From Chromera velia (taxonomy: Eukaryota > Sar > Chromeraceae), in contig JAHBMJ010001525.1 in the NCBI GenBank assembly GCA_018398765.1, positions 2,501-29,655 of the forward strand: a stretch of DNA of 27,155 bases, in the 5' to 3' direction. The notes beneath the pieces were generated by a model. The model saw only the letters and a list, made by a program, of their open reading frames with translations. It did not search any database and had not been told where the DNA came from. The translations under genes and the position numbers were made by a program. Position 1 is the first letter of the stretch. Each line of letters begins with the position of its first letter. Positions 1 through 9,151 of the stretch are shown here, piece after piece.

Positions 1-525
1 AGGAGGCAGAAGAAGCACGTCGTTAAAACTATAGCAGGTCCCGCAAAGCAGGAACAGGAGCGACCTTTTCAAAAACCCCTGCATGACTCCCAAGGCCGAT
101 CTATAAAGAATTCACAGCGAGCAAAGAGATCGAGGCGCTTTGCGCCAAACTCCAAGAGACCAAGGCACGTCTGCCTGGCTATGAAAGAACAAAGTCACTC
201 TGCGGAGACGGCACGTACTGTGACTGTTTCAATTTGCTTGCTCAGGCTCCACCTCTCTGCACGCTGCCACAAACTCGACGGGCGGCTCAAAAGTTTGAGA
301 GAGGAGTCCTGAGGAGTCTCTTTTGGAAATCAACGTTCGGACTCTGTTTGAATCATCGAATCTGCATATGGGGATGGATCGCGATCAACTCTGTGGTGGC
401 GGTGCACGCGGTGCGCGCGGCCCAACGACACGCGCGCGGGCGCTGCATGCATGGCCGCGTGTCGATCGCTGCCGCCGATGAGTCTGTCCAATTAAAGGGC
501 TTTTGCTGCATGATGGCATGCATTT
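1..525 (+). other. Possible 3' coding tail of an upstream gene, unresolved
   Basis: Two frames look partly coding. Frame 1 is open from the first base to about 311. Frame 3 is open from about 90 to 542 and its part at about 105-300 has protein-like composition (for example KEIEALCAKLQETKARLPGY, then a Cys-containing stretch CGDGTYCDC). The second half of frame 3 (350-540) is GC-rich and looks random. No domain is recognised and no start lies in the window. It could be the last exon of a gene entering from the left, an upstream exon of the gene at 526, or non-coding. Low confidence. Confidence 0.2.
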
Positions 526-3125
526 GTGCCAATGTGCCATGATCGATGGCTTCTATATGTAGATGTTTACTTGCCTGTGTCTTTTCTGGATTCACAAATG
601 CAGCTTGAAGGGATGAGATTACGCAGTGGCCCCTCATTTTGTGTTCTGGCTGCCGTAGGGGCGATTGCACAGCAAATAGGGAGTCGAGGGGACGGCTCCA
701 GTCCCCCCACAGTTGACTCTTCGTTTCCTGTGCGCAGCCTCTCGCGCCTGTCCCCCTCTTGGGCCGACTCTGTACGGGAGGCAGCGAGGAACCTTTGCAC
801 AGGAAAGCCGGCTGCGTGTGAAGCCCCAGGACCGGACTCTCTGCTTCCATCTGAGAATTTCTTCTGGACTTTCGGGAAGAAGAATCCGGTTCTTGACGTT
901 GCACTCAATCCGGCAGTGATCAAGGCGGTCAAAGGGAGTATTGGTGGCGACATTGTCTTGTACAGTGCATCTATAGTGGAGGCAGAACCGGGGGAAATAC
1001 TTCATTTTCACGGTGACGAAAACACTAGTCATCACTGTTCGGAAAAGGGAGTGTCAGTCTGGGTAACTCTGAGATCTGGAAGCGTTAGTGGGAACAATTC
1101 TCTGTTGGCGCTTTCTCACAGGGGCCGTCTGAAAATTCCAGCAGAAGACCATCTGGAGCAATGGTGCTCGGAGGACTCTGAAGAGGGTGAGTGAGCTTGT
1201 GCGACACCTTTGTTGCTGTGTTGATTTTTGACTGACCTTTATCTCTCCTCTTTCGCTCAGGTGCCCCAAACCCCTACTGTGCACTTACACGAAAAGATAC
1301 GGGGGAACGAACAACGTGCAAGGACGTCCGCAGAGCCAGGTCGAGCTGTGAGAAGATGGTGGGAGTCGTGAAGGATGAGGAGGCGCACTCGGTCCTTTCT
1401 GCCGTGAGGAAGCAGAGCCCAGAAGCACGCATTGTTCAGGAGTCTCTGGGCACCGGCCAATTCATACTTTTGGAAGGCACACCTTTGCATGCTGCGGTCT
1501 GGGGGGCTTCCTCTCTTGATACAAAAGCAAGTACAGGTCCAAACAGAGGCCACGGCATGTCCTCCTATGTTGGTCTCAAACTCAGGTACAGCTCTCCCGC
1601 GTGTCCGGTCCTCCTGACAACCGCACCCCTTCTGATGCCCCCAGTGCCTGTACAGACCCGTGAAAGACAGAAGAACTTTGAGTCCTTTTCACCCGAAGAG
1701 AAGCAGTTCCTCTCTCACCAACCGCAAACAGTCTCCTTCGGTTTACGAATTTCAGATGAACGGGAAGCCCGGAGTTCCCAAACAGACTTTGAGACTTATC
1801 CAAATACTGTGACCCTCGATCTCACCTCCAAACCTCCCCGTCTCCTTTCTCCCACAGTAAAAGAAAAGCCCCTCGAATCCTCAGCATCCAGAGAACTGAC
1901 GGAAACTGCAGACGCATGGCGGAGAGAGAAGCGAAACAGACACCGCATAGGAGCGTTTGGGAAGCCCCTTCCCGAGCCTCTTCCAAACAGTGTTGTCATC
2001 TCATCGAAACGCAAACGAATGTGGAGGGACTTTTCTGTCTCCTCCTCGAATGTCCCCCATTCACCACAGAGCCCCAACAGAGTCAGGCCCCCCACAGGAC
2101 TGCGCACCCCCATTCCAGGCCGACCCCTCCAAGCTCTGAAGGCTCTAGAGCTCTCAGTCCGTCTCCACGCAGAGGGAGAAGAGGCCCAGCCGATGCAGCG
2201 GCACGGTCCGGGGGGTTTTTGGGAATTGTGCTGGCTCGAGAGGGGGGAGATGCTGAGAATGGGACAGAAGTTCTTCAGTGCCGTCCATGAGCAGCCAAAG
2301 CGGGAACTATTCCGAGAAACTGAACTGGACTCTCTAGGAGAGCAGGTAGCCACTACGTTCGAACACGCGCCCCATGTGTGGCACTTGAGGCCTGGAGACG
2401 TTATCTGGCAGCCTGGCCACCTGGGACACACTCTCCAATGCGTTGCGGGTGTGCCATCTGAGGCGGTCCTGTCTCCCCAGACTGTTCCTTCAGGTCTGCA
2501 GAATCGGAATTTGTGTGTCGAGCAGTGCCTTAGTCTCAAGGCTTTCTCACCCGAAGAGATGGAAATGCACGCTCAGAAAGGGGATCTGGAAAACGATGGG
2601 GCGACATTGAGGTGGAAAGAACAGATTGCCTCGGTAGACACAGACCCTGTGGGGGTACAATTTGAAAAGAAGAGAAAGCGGGAAGTTCCAGAATGTCGCG
2701 AGACGGGGGCCGAGTGTCACAACTTACAGATACCCCAACTCTTTAACATCGACAGCGCACTCGACTTCTCGGTTGGGCACAGGCACGCAAACGCAGCCAC
2801 ACGACTGCAGCACAACAGCAGCAGATCGGAAGACAGCATCGAACAACCCTCCCCTGTCTCTGTTCCCCTCTTGATTGGGACCTTGAATCCAGATCCCTCA
2901 CAGAGGGGGAGTGACGGAAGCACGTGTGCTCAGTTGGCCGTGTATGCTGAAGACTACCGGAAGGGAGAGAAGAGAGAAAGTGCAGGTTTGGGTGAGACAG
3001 AGGCCGACAGAATCTTCCTGGTGATTGAGGGCAGGTTTCAGGGATTTGAGAGGGCGTGGAGGGGGGAAGAGGGGGAAACGGGGAGGCTCGAGGGAGAGTT
3101 TATGGTCAGCTGCGAGGAAGTCTGA
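526..3125 (+). CDS. Putative PhyH/2OG-Fe(II)-type (cupin-fold) dioxygenase with hydrophobic N-terminus
   Basis: Two exons, 526-1186 and 1261-3125, joined across a 74-nt GT-AG intron (gtgagt...cgctcag). The split codon G|GT restores one open frame, which supports the model. The better start is probably the ATG at 598 or 613, because both give a signal-peptide-like start (MRLRSGPSFCVLAAVGAIAQ). Motif evidence: ILHFHGDEN (His codon at 1009, Asp at 1015) followed by VWVTLR and NNSLLALSHRG resembles the HxD strand and following strands of phytanoyl-CoA dioxygenase-like proteins. HLRPGDVIWQPGHLGHTL (His codons at 2418 and 2427) resembles the distal iron-binding His strand. The two halves are about 445 residues apart, separated by Ser/Pro/Arg-rich low-complexity sequence, far more than usual. 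Further in-frame introns are therefore possible, for example 1586-1858, which is divisible by three and ends in a strong ctttctcccacag. I see no Arg about ten residues after the distal His, where PhyH enzymes usually bind 2-oxoglutarate. A JmjC- or other cupin-type oxygenase, or an inactive relative, are alternatives. Confidence 0.5.
1187..1260 (+). other. Spliceosomal intron, 74 nt
   Basis: The donor gtgagtgagc follows GAAGAGG and the acceptor is the pyrimidine-rich ctcctctttcgctcag. Removing it joins the frame ending at 1186 to the frame that is open from 1263 to 3125, with no stop between. The reading frame of the upstream exon would otherwise end at 1194. Confidence 0.8.
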
Positions 3126-3748
3126 AGGAAGGAAGGAAGGAAGGAAGCAAAGAAGGAAGCAAGGTGTGTGTGTGTGTGTCTTTTTGATTTGTTTTTCTTT
3201 TTTTTCGCTTTCTCGCTGTCTCGTACAGTCGTACGAATTCCATATTTGACCTCCTTTCGCAGTCTTCTTGATTTCTCTCTCTACGAAGCACTCGGCCCTC
3301 AACTGCGTGTCCCCTAGTTGCCTCAGGCTGAGACAAAATGATTGAAGAACGCGCGCTCGTCCTGAATTCTGTGTGTGTTTGTGTCCAGTACACTCAACCC
3401 ACTCCCAACCCCCCACTACATGCACTTCCCTGAATGTGCCTGAATGCAGACCCTCCAGAGGGAAAAGAACTTGACAAGAGGGGAATCCATCTTCGCCCCT
3501 CTGGGCTCCCGGGCTCACCTGGAAGCGCTTGAGGAGGGGAGTCGACTTCTCATTGTAGAGGTCATTCCACTGCCGCATTGTGTTCTTGGGAGCGGCACGT
3601 TGGTGTCTTCCTCAGAGAAGCAAACGGCAGACGGGAAAGGTCAGGAAAGACTCATGATATCATTCCTTTTCATTCCTCTCTTTGTTGAATCAATCTGAAT
3701 AGGGTTTAGGAAACCCTTGCCCTCAACCCAAAGCTGTGGCTTGTCAAA
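3126..3748 (+). repeat. Intergenic spacer with (GGAA)n and short (GT)n at the 3' end of the dioxygenase gene
   Basis: Directly after the stop codon comes (GGAA)n to about 3165, then gtgtgtgtgtgtgtc and a T-rich stretch. This is probably the 3' UTR of the upstream gene followed by the promoter of the glycosyltransferase gene. The short open frames here (for example 3444-3698) show no recognisable protein signal. Confidence 0.5.
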
Positions 3749-5491
3749 TTGTTTCGTTCTCTGGCCTCATCTTTAACTTTTCTGTTTCTCTTCGGTGGCG
3801 CCTTCAGAGCATCCCCACAAAAAAAAATAGAGGCAGGATATTTTTTTGTGAAAACGAAAACGACCATTCTTGCCTTTGCAGACATCCACCCCACGCCTGC
3901 CGAAGAGTGGCTTGAGAGGGACGTCACGGAGTTTCTCTCTCGCCCTCCCGAGAAGAGAAAGTTGCCTGTCTACTGGGTGAACACCCCGAGGGCAAAGCGC
4001 AGAAGAGATGCATTTCTGAACACCAACCTTCCTATCTTCCACCAAGCAGGATTGGAACAAAGAAGAGCTCTTGGGTTTCCTCTCTATCTGCCACCACTGC
4101 AGAACAGGTTCTTCAAGCAGAGGGGGGCCTTTCCCTTGATCGACTGCACTCAGAGCCCTCCGGCGATTTTGAATGAAGACGGAGAAACCGAAACAGCCAC
4201 CGATGCGGAGCTGTCAGATGTTCAGACTTTCTGCAGGCAACAGCAGGACAGCGAGAGAGGGGCACTGAGAGGCGCTCTCCACTTTCAAATCGAAAAACAG
4301 AACCCCTGCGCTCCCGTGACAGGACACGCTGCGTCGACTGCCACCTTAGGGTGCCTGCTCGGGCACGTGCTGGCCATCCGCACGGCCTTCCTTGAGGGCC
4401 ATCCCTTTGCGATCATTGCAGAGGATGACACCGACTTCACGCCCCTCCAATGGATTCTGGAGGCTTCCAGTGGGTGCGATCGGAAGGACTTTAGAGTGGG
4501 GGGTGGGGTGGGGAGGCAGAGGGAGAATTTTAATTTAAATTTCAAAAACTGCGAAGCGGAAGTCGTTTGTCCTGGAAGCTCAGTGCACCCAGCAGGCCTG
4601 AATCAGATCCCGTTAAGAAGTCCAACCACTGAAATATGCAAGGGACTCGAGCAGAGCGGATTCGAATGCCCTTTCGCAGCTGACCTTCTGCTGCCTCTGT
4701 TGCAGTCCACATTACAGCACTACAAATCTGTAGGCAGCAGGTTGAGCCGGGACTGGTGGCACAGTCACGGCATGTCTGCGTGGGAGGAGACGGGGTGGGA
4801 CGGGGAGACGGTCCGGAGAGCTGCCGCTGCTGTAAATCGGACGACGAGCCTCGCAGAACCAATTGTGGGTGTGCAGCTGTTCATGATCAATGACAAGAAG
4901 TACTCTGATCAGAGGGTGCGCCGAAGTAGAAGGAAAAGTTTGTCGGCACAGCCAGCAGAGCCGCATGAGAATGAAGAAAGAGAAGAAGGGGAAATCGATC
5001 CAACAGCTGCCTTTGTCCGACAAAAACGCAATTGGGGGGCAGGGGCGTATCTGCTGAGTCGGGGCGCCCTTCGATTTTGGCATGATCTGTTTTTTGGACC
5101 ACTAGAAGGGGGGGGGGATGAGGTGGGAGTGGGTGTGTTTGAGGGAGGTCGGGGTGGCAGAAAAAGAAGGAGACGCCGATGCGGTCACTCTGATGGCTGT
5201 GAAGAGGCAAGAGCACAGAGACAGAATTTGACTCTTCGTCTCCCTTCTTCTATCCCTTTCACTGGGGGAGTGGATCTGTGTTCGTCCGACTGGCTCCTGT
5301 TCCAGTTACCAGAAGGGCCCTCGACAGGTGCCGTGGGAACCTCGTCTGCGCCCTTCGCTCGGCTGTTGGAGGACAGCGCTTTCAGATCCGAAAGGGAGGG
5401 AAAAGAGACATTTTGGAATTCGACGTTTCTCCATTTGGAACTAAACGATCACGTCGAGGCACTTAAAAAAAAGTGCAATCGGAAGACCTAG
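3749..5491 (+). CDS. Glycosyltransferase family 25 (procollagen galactosyltransferase / LPS-type)
   Basis: Single exon of 580 residues. Residues 1-22 (MFRSLASSLTFLFLFGGAFR) form a signal peptide or signal anchor, so the enzyme should act in the ER/Golgi lumen. The GT25 fold is seen in order: PVYWVNTPRAKRRRDAFL near 73-90 (first strand, the usual 'viNl..s..R' motif); LGCLLGHVLAIRTAFLEG near 200-217; IIAEDDTDF at 222-230 (acidic DxD-like metal/nucleotide-sugar site); NWGAGAYLLSRGALRFW near 428-444; and GVDLCSSDWLLFQL near 507-520. GT25 enzymes transfer hexoses to hydroxylysine or to lipopolysaccharide; the acceptor cannot be told from sequence. Two inserts break the domain: an acidic/basic stretch near 388-425 and a Gly run followed by an Arg/Lys run near 454-477, encoded by a 10-G homopolymer that is prone to indels. 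The preceding gene (stop at 3125) is co-oriented and encodes a putative secreted dioxygenase. Confidence 0.85.
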   Translation: MFRSLASSLTFLFLFGGAFRASPQKKIEAGYFFVKTKTTILAFADIHPTPAEEWLERDVTEFLSRPPEKRKLPVYWVNTPRAKRRRDAFLNTNLPIFHQAGLEQRRALGFPLYLPPLQNRFFKQRGAFPLIDCTQSPPAILNEDGETETATDAELSDVQTFCRQQQDSERGALRGALHFQIEKQNPCAPVTGHAASTATLGCLLGHVLAIRTAFLEGHPFAIIAEDDTDFTPLQWILEASSGCDRKDFRVGGGVGRQRENFNLNFKNCEAEVVCPGSSVHPAGLNQIPLRSPTTEICKGLEQSGFECPFAADLLLPLLQSTLQHYKSVGSRLSRDWWHSHGMSAWEETGWDGETVRRAAAAVNRTTSLAEPIVGVQLFMINDKKYSDQRVRRSRRKSLSAQPAEPHENEEREEGEIDPTAAFVRQKRNWGAGAYLLSRGALRFWHDLFFGPLEGGGDEVGVGVFEGGRGGRKRRRRRCGHSDGCEEARAQRQNLTLRLPSSIPFTGGVDLCSSDWLLFQLPEGPSTGAVGTSSAPFARLLEDSAFRSEREGKETFWNSTFLHLELNDHVEALKKKCNRKT

Positions 5492-6830
5492 CAATTCTAT
5501 TTCCCCTTTTGCTGCTTTTGGAAAAGCGGAAGTGCAGAACTAGGTGCAGAAAGACTCGCTAAATTCGACGCTAATTCAAGTTGTTACCATGTGTGTACAT
5601 AGTAGTCTGTAGTACTCTGTACATGTGAACTTGAAGGAGGCTAGTACCTACAGTTTTTTGGGCTGCGGTGCTATCCTGGGGCCTATCCACTTATACGACA
5701 TACGATTATAACTCCAACATGGTACTGGCTTGTGTATGATCTAAAGTAGACTGCTAGCCTATACTAAAATATTAGCTTTTCATTCTTATGCTATTTGAAT
5801 TCAAATTTGTTATTATTTAATTGATTCAAAGCTTCATTTCTTCAATTATTAAATCATAATTATTAATGATATCATGCATGTGCATACATAATGGGCAGTA
5901 TAATTCAAATGTTGTGAGTCACTTCTGCCTCTATGTCCTAAACTGTCTCTCATGGACAACTGAGTTCCTTATTCTCAATCATTGAATTAGAAAAGAATAG
6001 AAAAGAATATAGTTTCAAGTTTATCCAATGATTTATAAGTATACATGTAACAACATGCAAGTATATGCAAGTCTAGGGATAATTTTGAAAAAACAAAAAA
6101 AAAAGGTCTCGGGAGCAATTTTTTTTTTTTTTGCTTTTCGATGATAACCTTGACGAAGACGTAACACCCCTATGCAACACCTTGCAACCTAGCTTGCAAC
6201 ATTAAAGCAACAGTTGCATAACAGTGCAACACCATTCATTTATCATCATAACAAAGAAACAATAGTACAACAACACTTAAACAGCACTTGTTGATTCGTG
6301 CAACACATGAACAACACTTGAACAACATATTTTTCAGCTTGATACCAGAAAACAAACAAAAAAGAAAAAGATGAAAATGACCATTTTTTTTTTTTTTTTG
6401 AAAATTACCTCTAGCTAGATGTAAGTCAATACCTCCGAGTCATTAAATTATCTAGTAAATTATACCGTAAAATTTGGCATAAATTCAAAAGTATTAGCTA
6501 TATAGAGAGTTATAAGGCCCGGTCCACCTGGTCTTTTTTTTAAAATAAAAAATACTGTCTAATATCTGAAACGTACACCAAGAAAAACAAACCTTGGAAA
6601 AGACTGTAGCAAAGACCGCAGGCTCTTTGTCTATACATATATGTAATGGAGCATACCTAAATACACATATGACCGCTTTGCTTCTGTTTATACTCACAAA
6701 TCCCCCCGGGCGGTGCTGGGAAACAAACGAATGGAAGTTCATTGATCTGCTTGAATTTGATTGACAAGGAAACAAATGATGCAAAAGAGAGGTTCAAGTT
6801 TTATTGTGCTGATTGAAAAGGTGGACTCGA
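5492..6830. other. AT-rich intergenic island with CAACA-type repeats and a TTGCAA/CTAG palindrome
   Basis: No coding signal on either strand. Base composition switches abruptly from GC-balanced coding DNA to AT-rich DNA near 5560. It contains A/T homopolymers (for example 6091-6133 and 6383-6399), many TGCAACA / ACAACAC copies between 6170 and 6335, and one copy of an 18-bp near-palindrome at 6182-6199. AT-rich islands of similar character recur at 13.46-14.5, 19.25-19.74 and 21.06-21.48 kb. It may be a decayed non-autonomous element or simply unconstrained DNA. Confidence 0.6.
6182..6199. repeat. Near-palindrome TTGCAACCTAGCTTGCAA, copy 1
   Basis: The arms are TTGCAA and the core is cCTAGc. 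The reverse complement, TTGCAAGCTAGGTTGCAA, differs by one base from the copy at 19482-19499. See the finding on this motif. Confidence 0.7.
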
Positions 6831-7245
6831 CTTCACTCGTTCCTAACACTTTGTTCTCCCCCGTTGTTGCTTTCTTTTTTCTTTCTGCATAATGCACAAG
6901 GGGGAAGCTAGGCAGGGCAAGCCGAAGAAAAAGACGCGCTCAACCCATCTCTCTGTCTCCTGGTTCTTGAGTTTATCCGTGCCGCGAATGGTCCTTCCCC
7001 CCAGACTGTAAATTTGTTCTGCTTCTCTTCGCAACTTGGGTTTGTCTCTCTGTTTCTAGTTGCATCGGTCGCGGACAGGACTGTAAACAGTGGGTGTACC
7101 TGCCTGCACCGAAAGAGACGAAAGCAGAGAAGCCGAAACACGTTTCGTCTGCAGGGTCCAGCCAGCTCTTTCAACCGTGGGCCTCCTTTCCCCCCCTTTC
7201 TCCTTTCCATCACGAAATTACAAGTGCCCCGGCCATGAGAATGAA
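6831..7245 (-). other. Probable 3' flank of the WW-domain exon; possible poly(A) signal
   Basis: No protein-like frame is convincing. On the minus strand it lies directly downstream of the stop at 7246-7248, so it is probably 3' UTR. TTTATT at 6800-6805 reads AATAAA on the minus strand, about 440 nt after the stop, and could be the polyadenylation signal. The short open frames on both strands look random in composition. Confidence 0.35.
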
Positions 7246-7404
7246 TCAACGAGCCCTCTCTGCCCCGCTCATTGCCCCCGCCTCACTTGCAGACCCGCCG
7301 TCAAGAGGGAATTCCCACTGGGTTCTTCCTGTGACTTCGTTGTAGTAGTAGGGTCTGCCCTCAGGGTCGTAGAATTCTTTCCACTCAGTCTCCGCCAGCT
7401 TTCC
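7246..7404 (-). CDS. WW-domain exon (3' terminal exon)
   Basis: A terminal exon of 159 nt ending in TGA at 7246-7248. The acceptor is gtttctctctctgtgcag, immediately upstream of GGAAAGCTG. The encoded segment starts GKLAETE and contains a complete WW domain: WKEFYDPEGRPYYYN, then EVTGRTQWEFP. It shows the first Trp, the Tyr-Tyr-Tyr-Asn block, the second Trp and the closing Pro. WW domains bind Pro-rich ligands. The chain ends about 20 residues later in a Gly/Ala/Ser tail. The upstream exon is uncertain. The best candidate is the signal-peptide/transmembrane protein at 9191-9694, which has phase-0 donor options that match this phase-0 acceptor. The domain call is strong; the gene assignment is not. 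Confidence 0.75.
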   Translation of the reverse strand, partial: GKLAETEWKEFYDPEGRPYYYNEVTGRTQWEFPLDGGSASEAGAMSGAERAR

Positions 7405-7641
7405 CTGCACAGAGAGAGAAACACACAAACGCAGACAGACAGTGAAAAAAAAACAGAGCAGACAGGCAGACACGAAAACGACCCGGCACACACAAAGATC
7501 GATGTATGTACGGGTGGACAGACTGGCAGAAAGACAAAGAGACTCCTAGACGCACAGAGGGTGATCAAGGGCACGTATGCAATGACGCACGCATATAGAG
7601 GGAGGCAGAGAGCAACACTCTTCTCCCGTTGAAAGCTCTAC

Positions 7642-7642
7642 T

Positions 7643-7713
<71 letters not shown>

Positions 7714-7890
7714 CGACAGACAGACCGACAGACAGACAGACAGACAGAGACAGACAGACAGAGAGACATGAGAGAGGCAGACAGACAGATACACAGACAG
7801 ACTATATCGTTTTTTCTTTCCCTTTTTCTCTTTCTTCGTTTTCTTCTGTTTTCTTAACGCAGAGAGACAGACAGATGGACATACATACAT

Positions 7891-7924
<34 letters not shown>

Positions 7925-8057
7925 CGACAGACCGAAGGACAGACCGACAGACCGACAGACCGAAAGACAGACCGAAAGACAGACCGAAAGACCGACAGAC
8001 CGACAGACCGACAGACCGGCAGACCGGCAGACCAACAGACCGACAGACCGATAGACC

Positions 8058-8088
<31 letters not shown>

Positions 8089-8770
8089 CGACAGACAGAC
8101 CGACAGACAGACAGGCAGACAGACAGACAGACAGACAGACAGAGAGACATGAGAGAGGCAGACAGACAGACACACAGACAGACTATATCGTTTTTTCTTT
8201 CCCTTTTTCTCTTTCTTCGTTTTCTTCTGTTTTTTTAACGCAGAGAGACAGACAGATGGACATACATACATACAGACAGAGAGACATGAGAGAGGCAGAC
8301 AGACAAACAGACAGACAGACCGACAGACCGAAAGACAGACGGACAGACCGACAGACCGAAAGACAGACCGAAAGACAGACCGAAAGACAGACTGAAAGAC
8401 AGACCGAAAGACAGACCGAAAGACAGACCGAAAGACAGACCGAAAGACCGAAAGACAGACCGAAAGACAGACCGAAAGACCGACAGACCGACAGACCGGC
8501 AGACCGGCAGACCGACAGACCGACAGACCGATAGACAGACAGACAGACAGACAGACAAATAGATAGAGAGATGGATACATACATAGATAGATAGACACAT
8601 AGACACGCAGGCAGACAGACAGACAGACAGGCAGACAGACAGACAGATAGAGAGATGGATACATACATAGATAGACACATAGACACGCAGGCAGACAGAC
8701 AGACAGATAGACAGACAGACAGGCAGTTACACAGGCAGATTGACAGGCAGGCAGGCAGACAGGCATGCAT
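7642..8770. repeat. Large (CAGA)n / (TCTG)n microsatellite with higher-order duplications
   Basis: Over 1.1 kb of tetranucleotide repeat, CAGA on the plus strand, with CCGACAGA, CCGAAAGA and CATA variants. Superimposed on it is a longer unit: a non-repetitive block beginning actatatcg (T-rich, then AACGCAGAGAGACAG) occurs at 7801 and again at 8182, a period of about 381 bp. A second unit (agagagatggatacatacat) is duplicated near 8565 and 8650. Long open frames here (Cys-Leu-Ser-Val repeats on minus, Asp-Arg-Gln-Thr repeats on plus) are products of the four-base period and are not genes. It probably sits in an intron of a minus-strand gene. Confidence 0.9.
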
Positions 8771-9151
8771 GCACGCAGGCAGGCAGCCAGGCAGATAGGC
8801 AGGCACGCAAACAGGCGGGCAGGCAAGCAAGCAGGCGGGCTGGTAGGCGTGCAGGCAGGTGGGCAGCGAGGAAGACAGAGACGCATACGGAGGGTTGCAA
8901 AAGCAGATAGGGAGATAGTCAGGTATCCGCAGCAGGCAGTTGGCCTTCAGAATTCAGAAAGCGAAATTCGAACACACAGGGACAGCAGACTGGTGGACAG
9001 ACAGCCGATCACTCTGAGGAGCGGACAAGCTGCGAGCGAGCAGAAAGGAGGCAGGCAGGCAGGAAGGAATTGACACAGACAGCGCAGCAGATATTCGTGA
9101 TAGAGAAAGCACAAGAGTCCACGGCTACTGAGTAGTCCCATTTTCAGTTCC
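8771..9151. repeat. Degenerate CAGG/GCAGGCAG repeat trailing off
   Basis: The tetranucleotide pattern continues as GCAGGCAG and then decays into irregular sequence near 8900-9060. No coding signal is visible. It would be the 5' part of the proposed long intron of the minus-strand gene, or the 3' UTR of the transmembrane protein if that gene ends at 9152. Confidence 0.5.

Noticed and set aside
353-1035. Overlapping minus-strand frames opposite the first dioxygenase exon
   Set aside because: Three mutually overlapping antisense frames with no motif; the sense strand has a splice-supported model.
1796-2539. 247-residue minus-strand open frame
   Set aside because: Antisense shadow of the GC-rich dioxygenase exon; composition (Arg/Ser/Gly) is that expected from the opposite strand and it has no motif.
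2898-3578. 226-residue minus-strand open frame
   Set aside because: Crosses the GGAA/GT repeats and antisense coding sequence; low-complexity Leu/Pro/Phe-rich text with no family resemblance.
5580-5635. Imperfect hairpin (gtgtgtacatag...ctgtacatgtg)
   Set aside because: Arms are short and imperfect, and no neighbouring feature suggests an RNA or element end.
7642-8770. CRISPR-like array
   Set aside because: The repeated unit is a four-base microsatellite with no unique spacers, in a eukaryotic intron.
7546-8886. 446-residue minus-strand open frame rich in Cys-Leu-Ser-Val repeats, and companions on both strands
   Set aside because: A four-base repeat without stops is open in every frame; the residue pattern simply repeats every four codons. 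No start context, domain or splice support.
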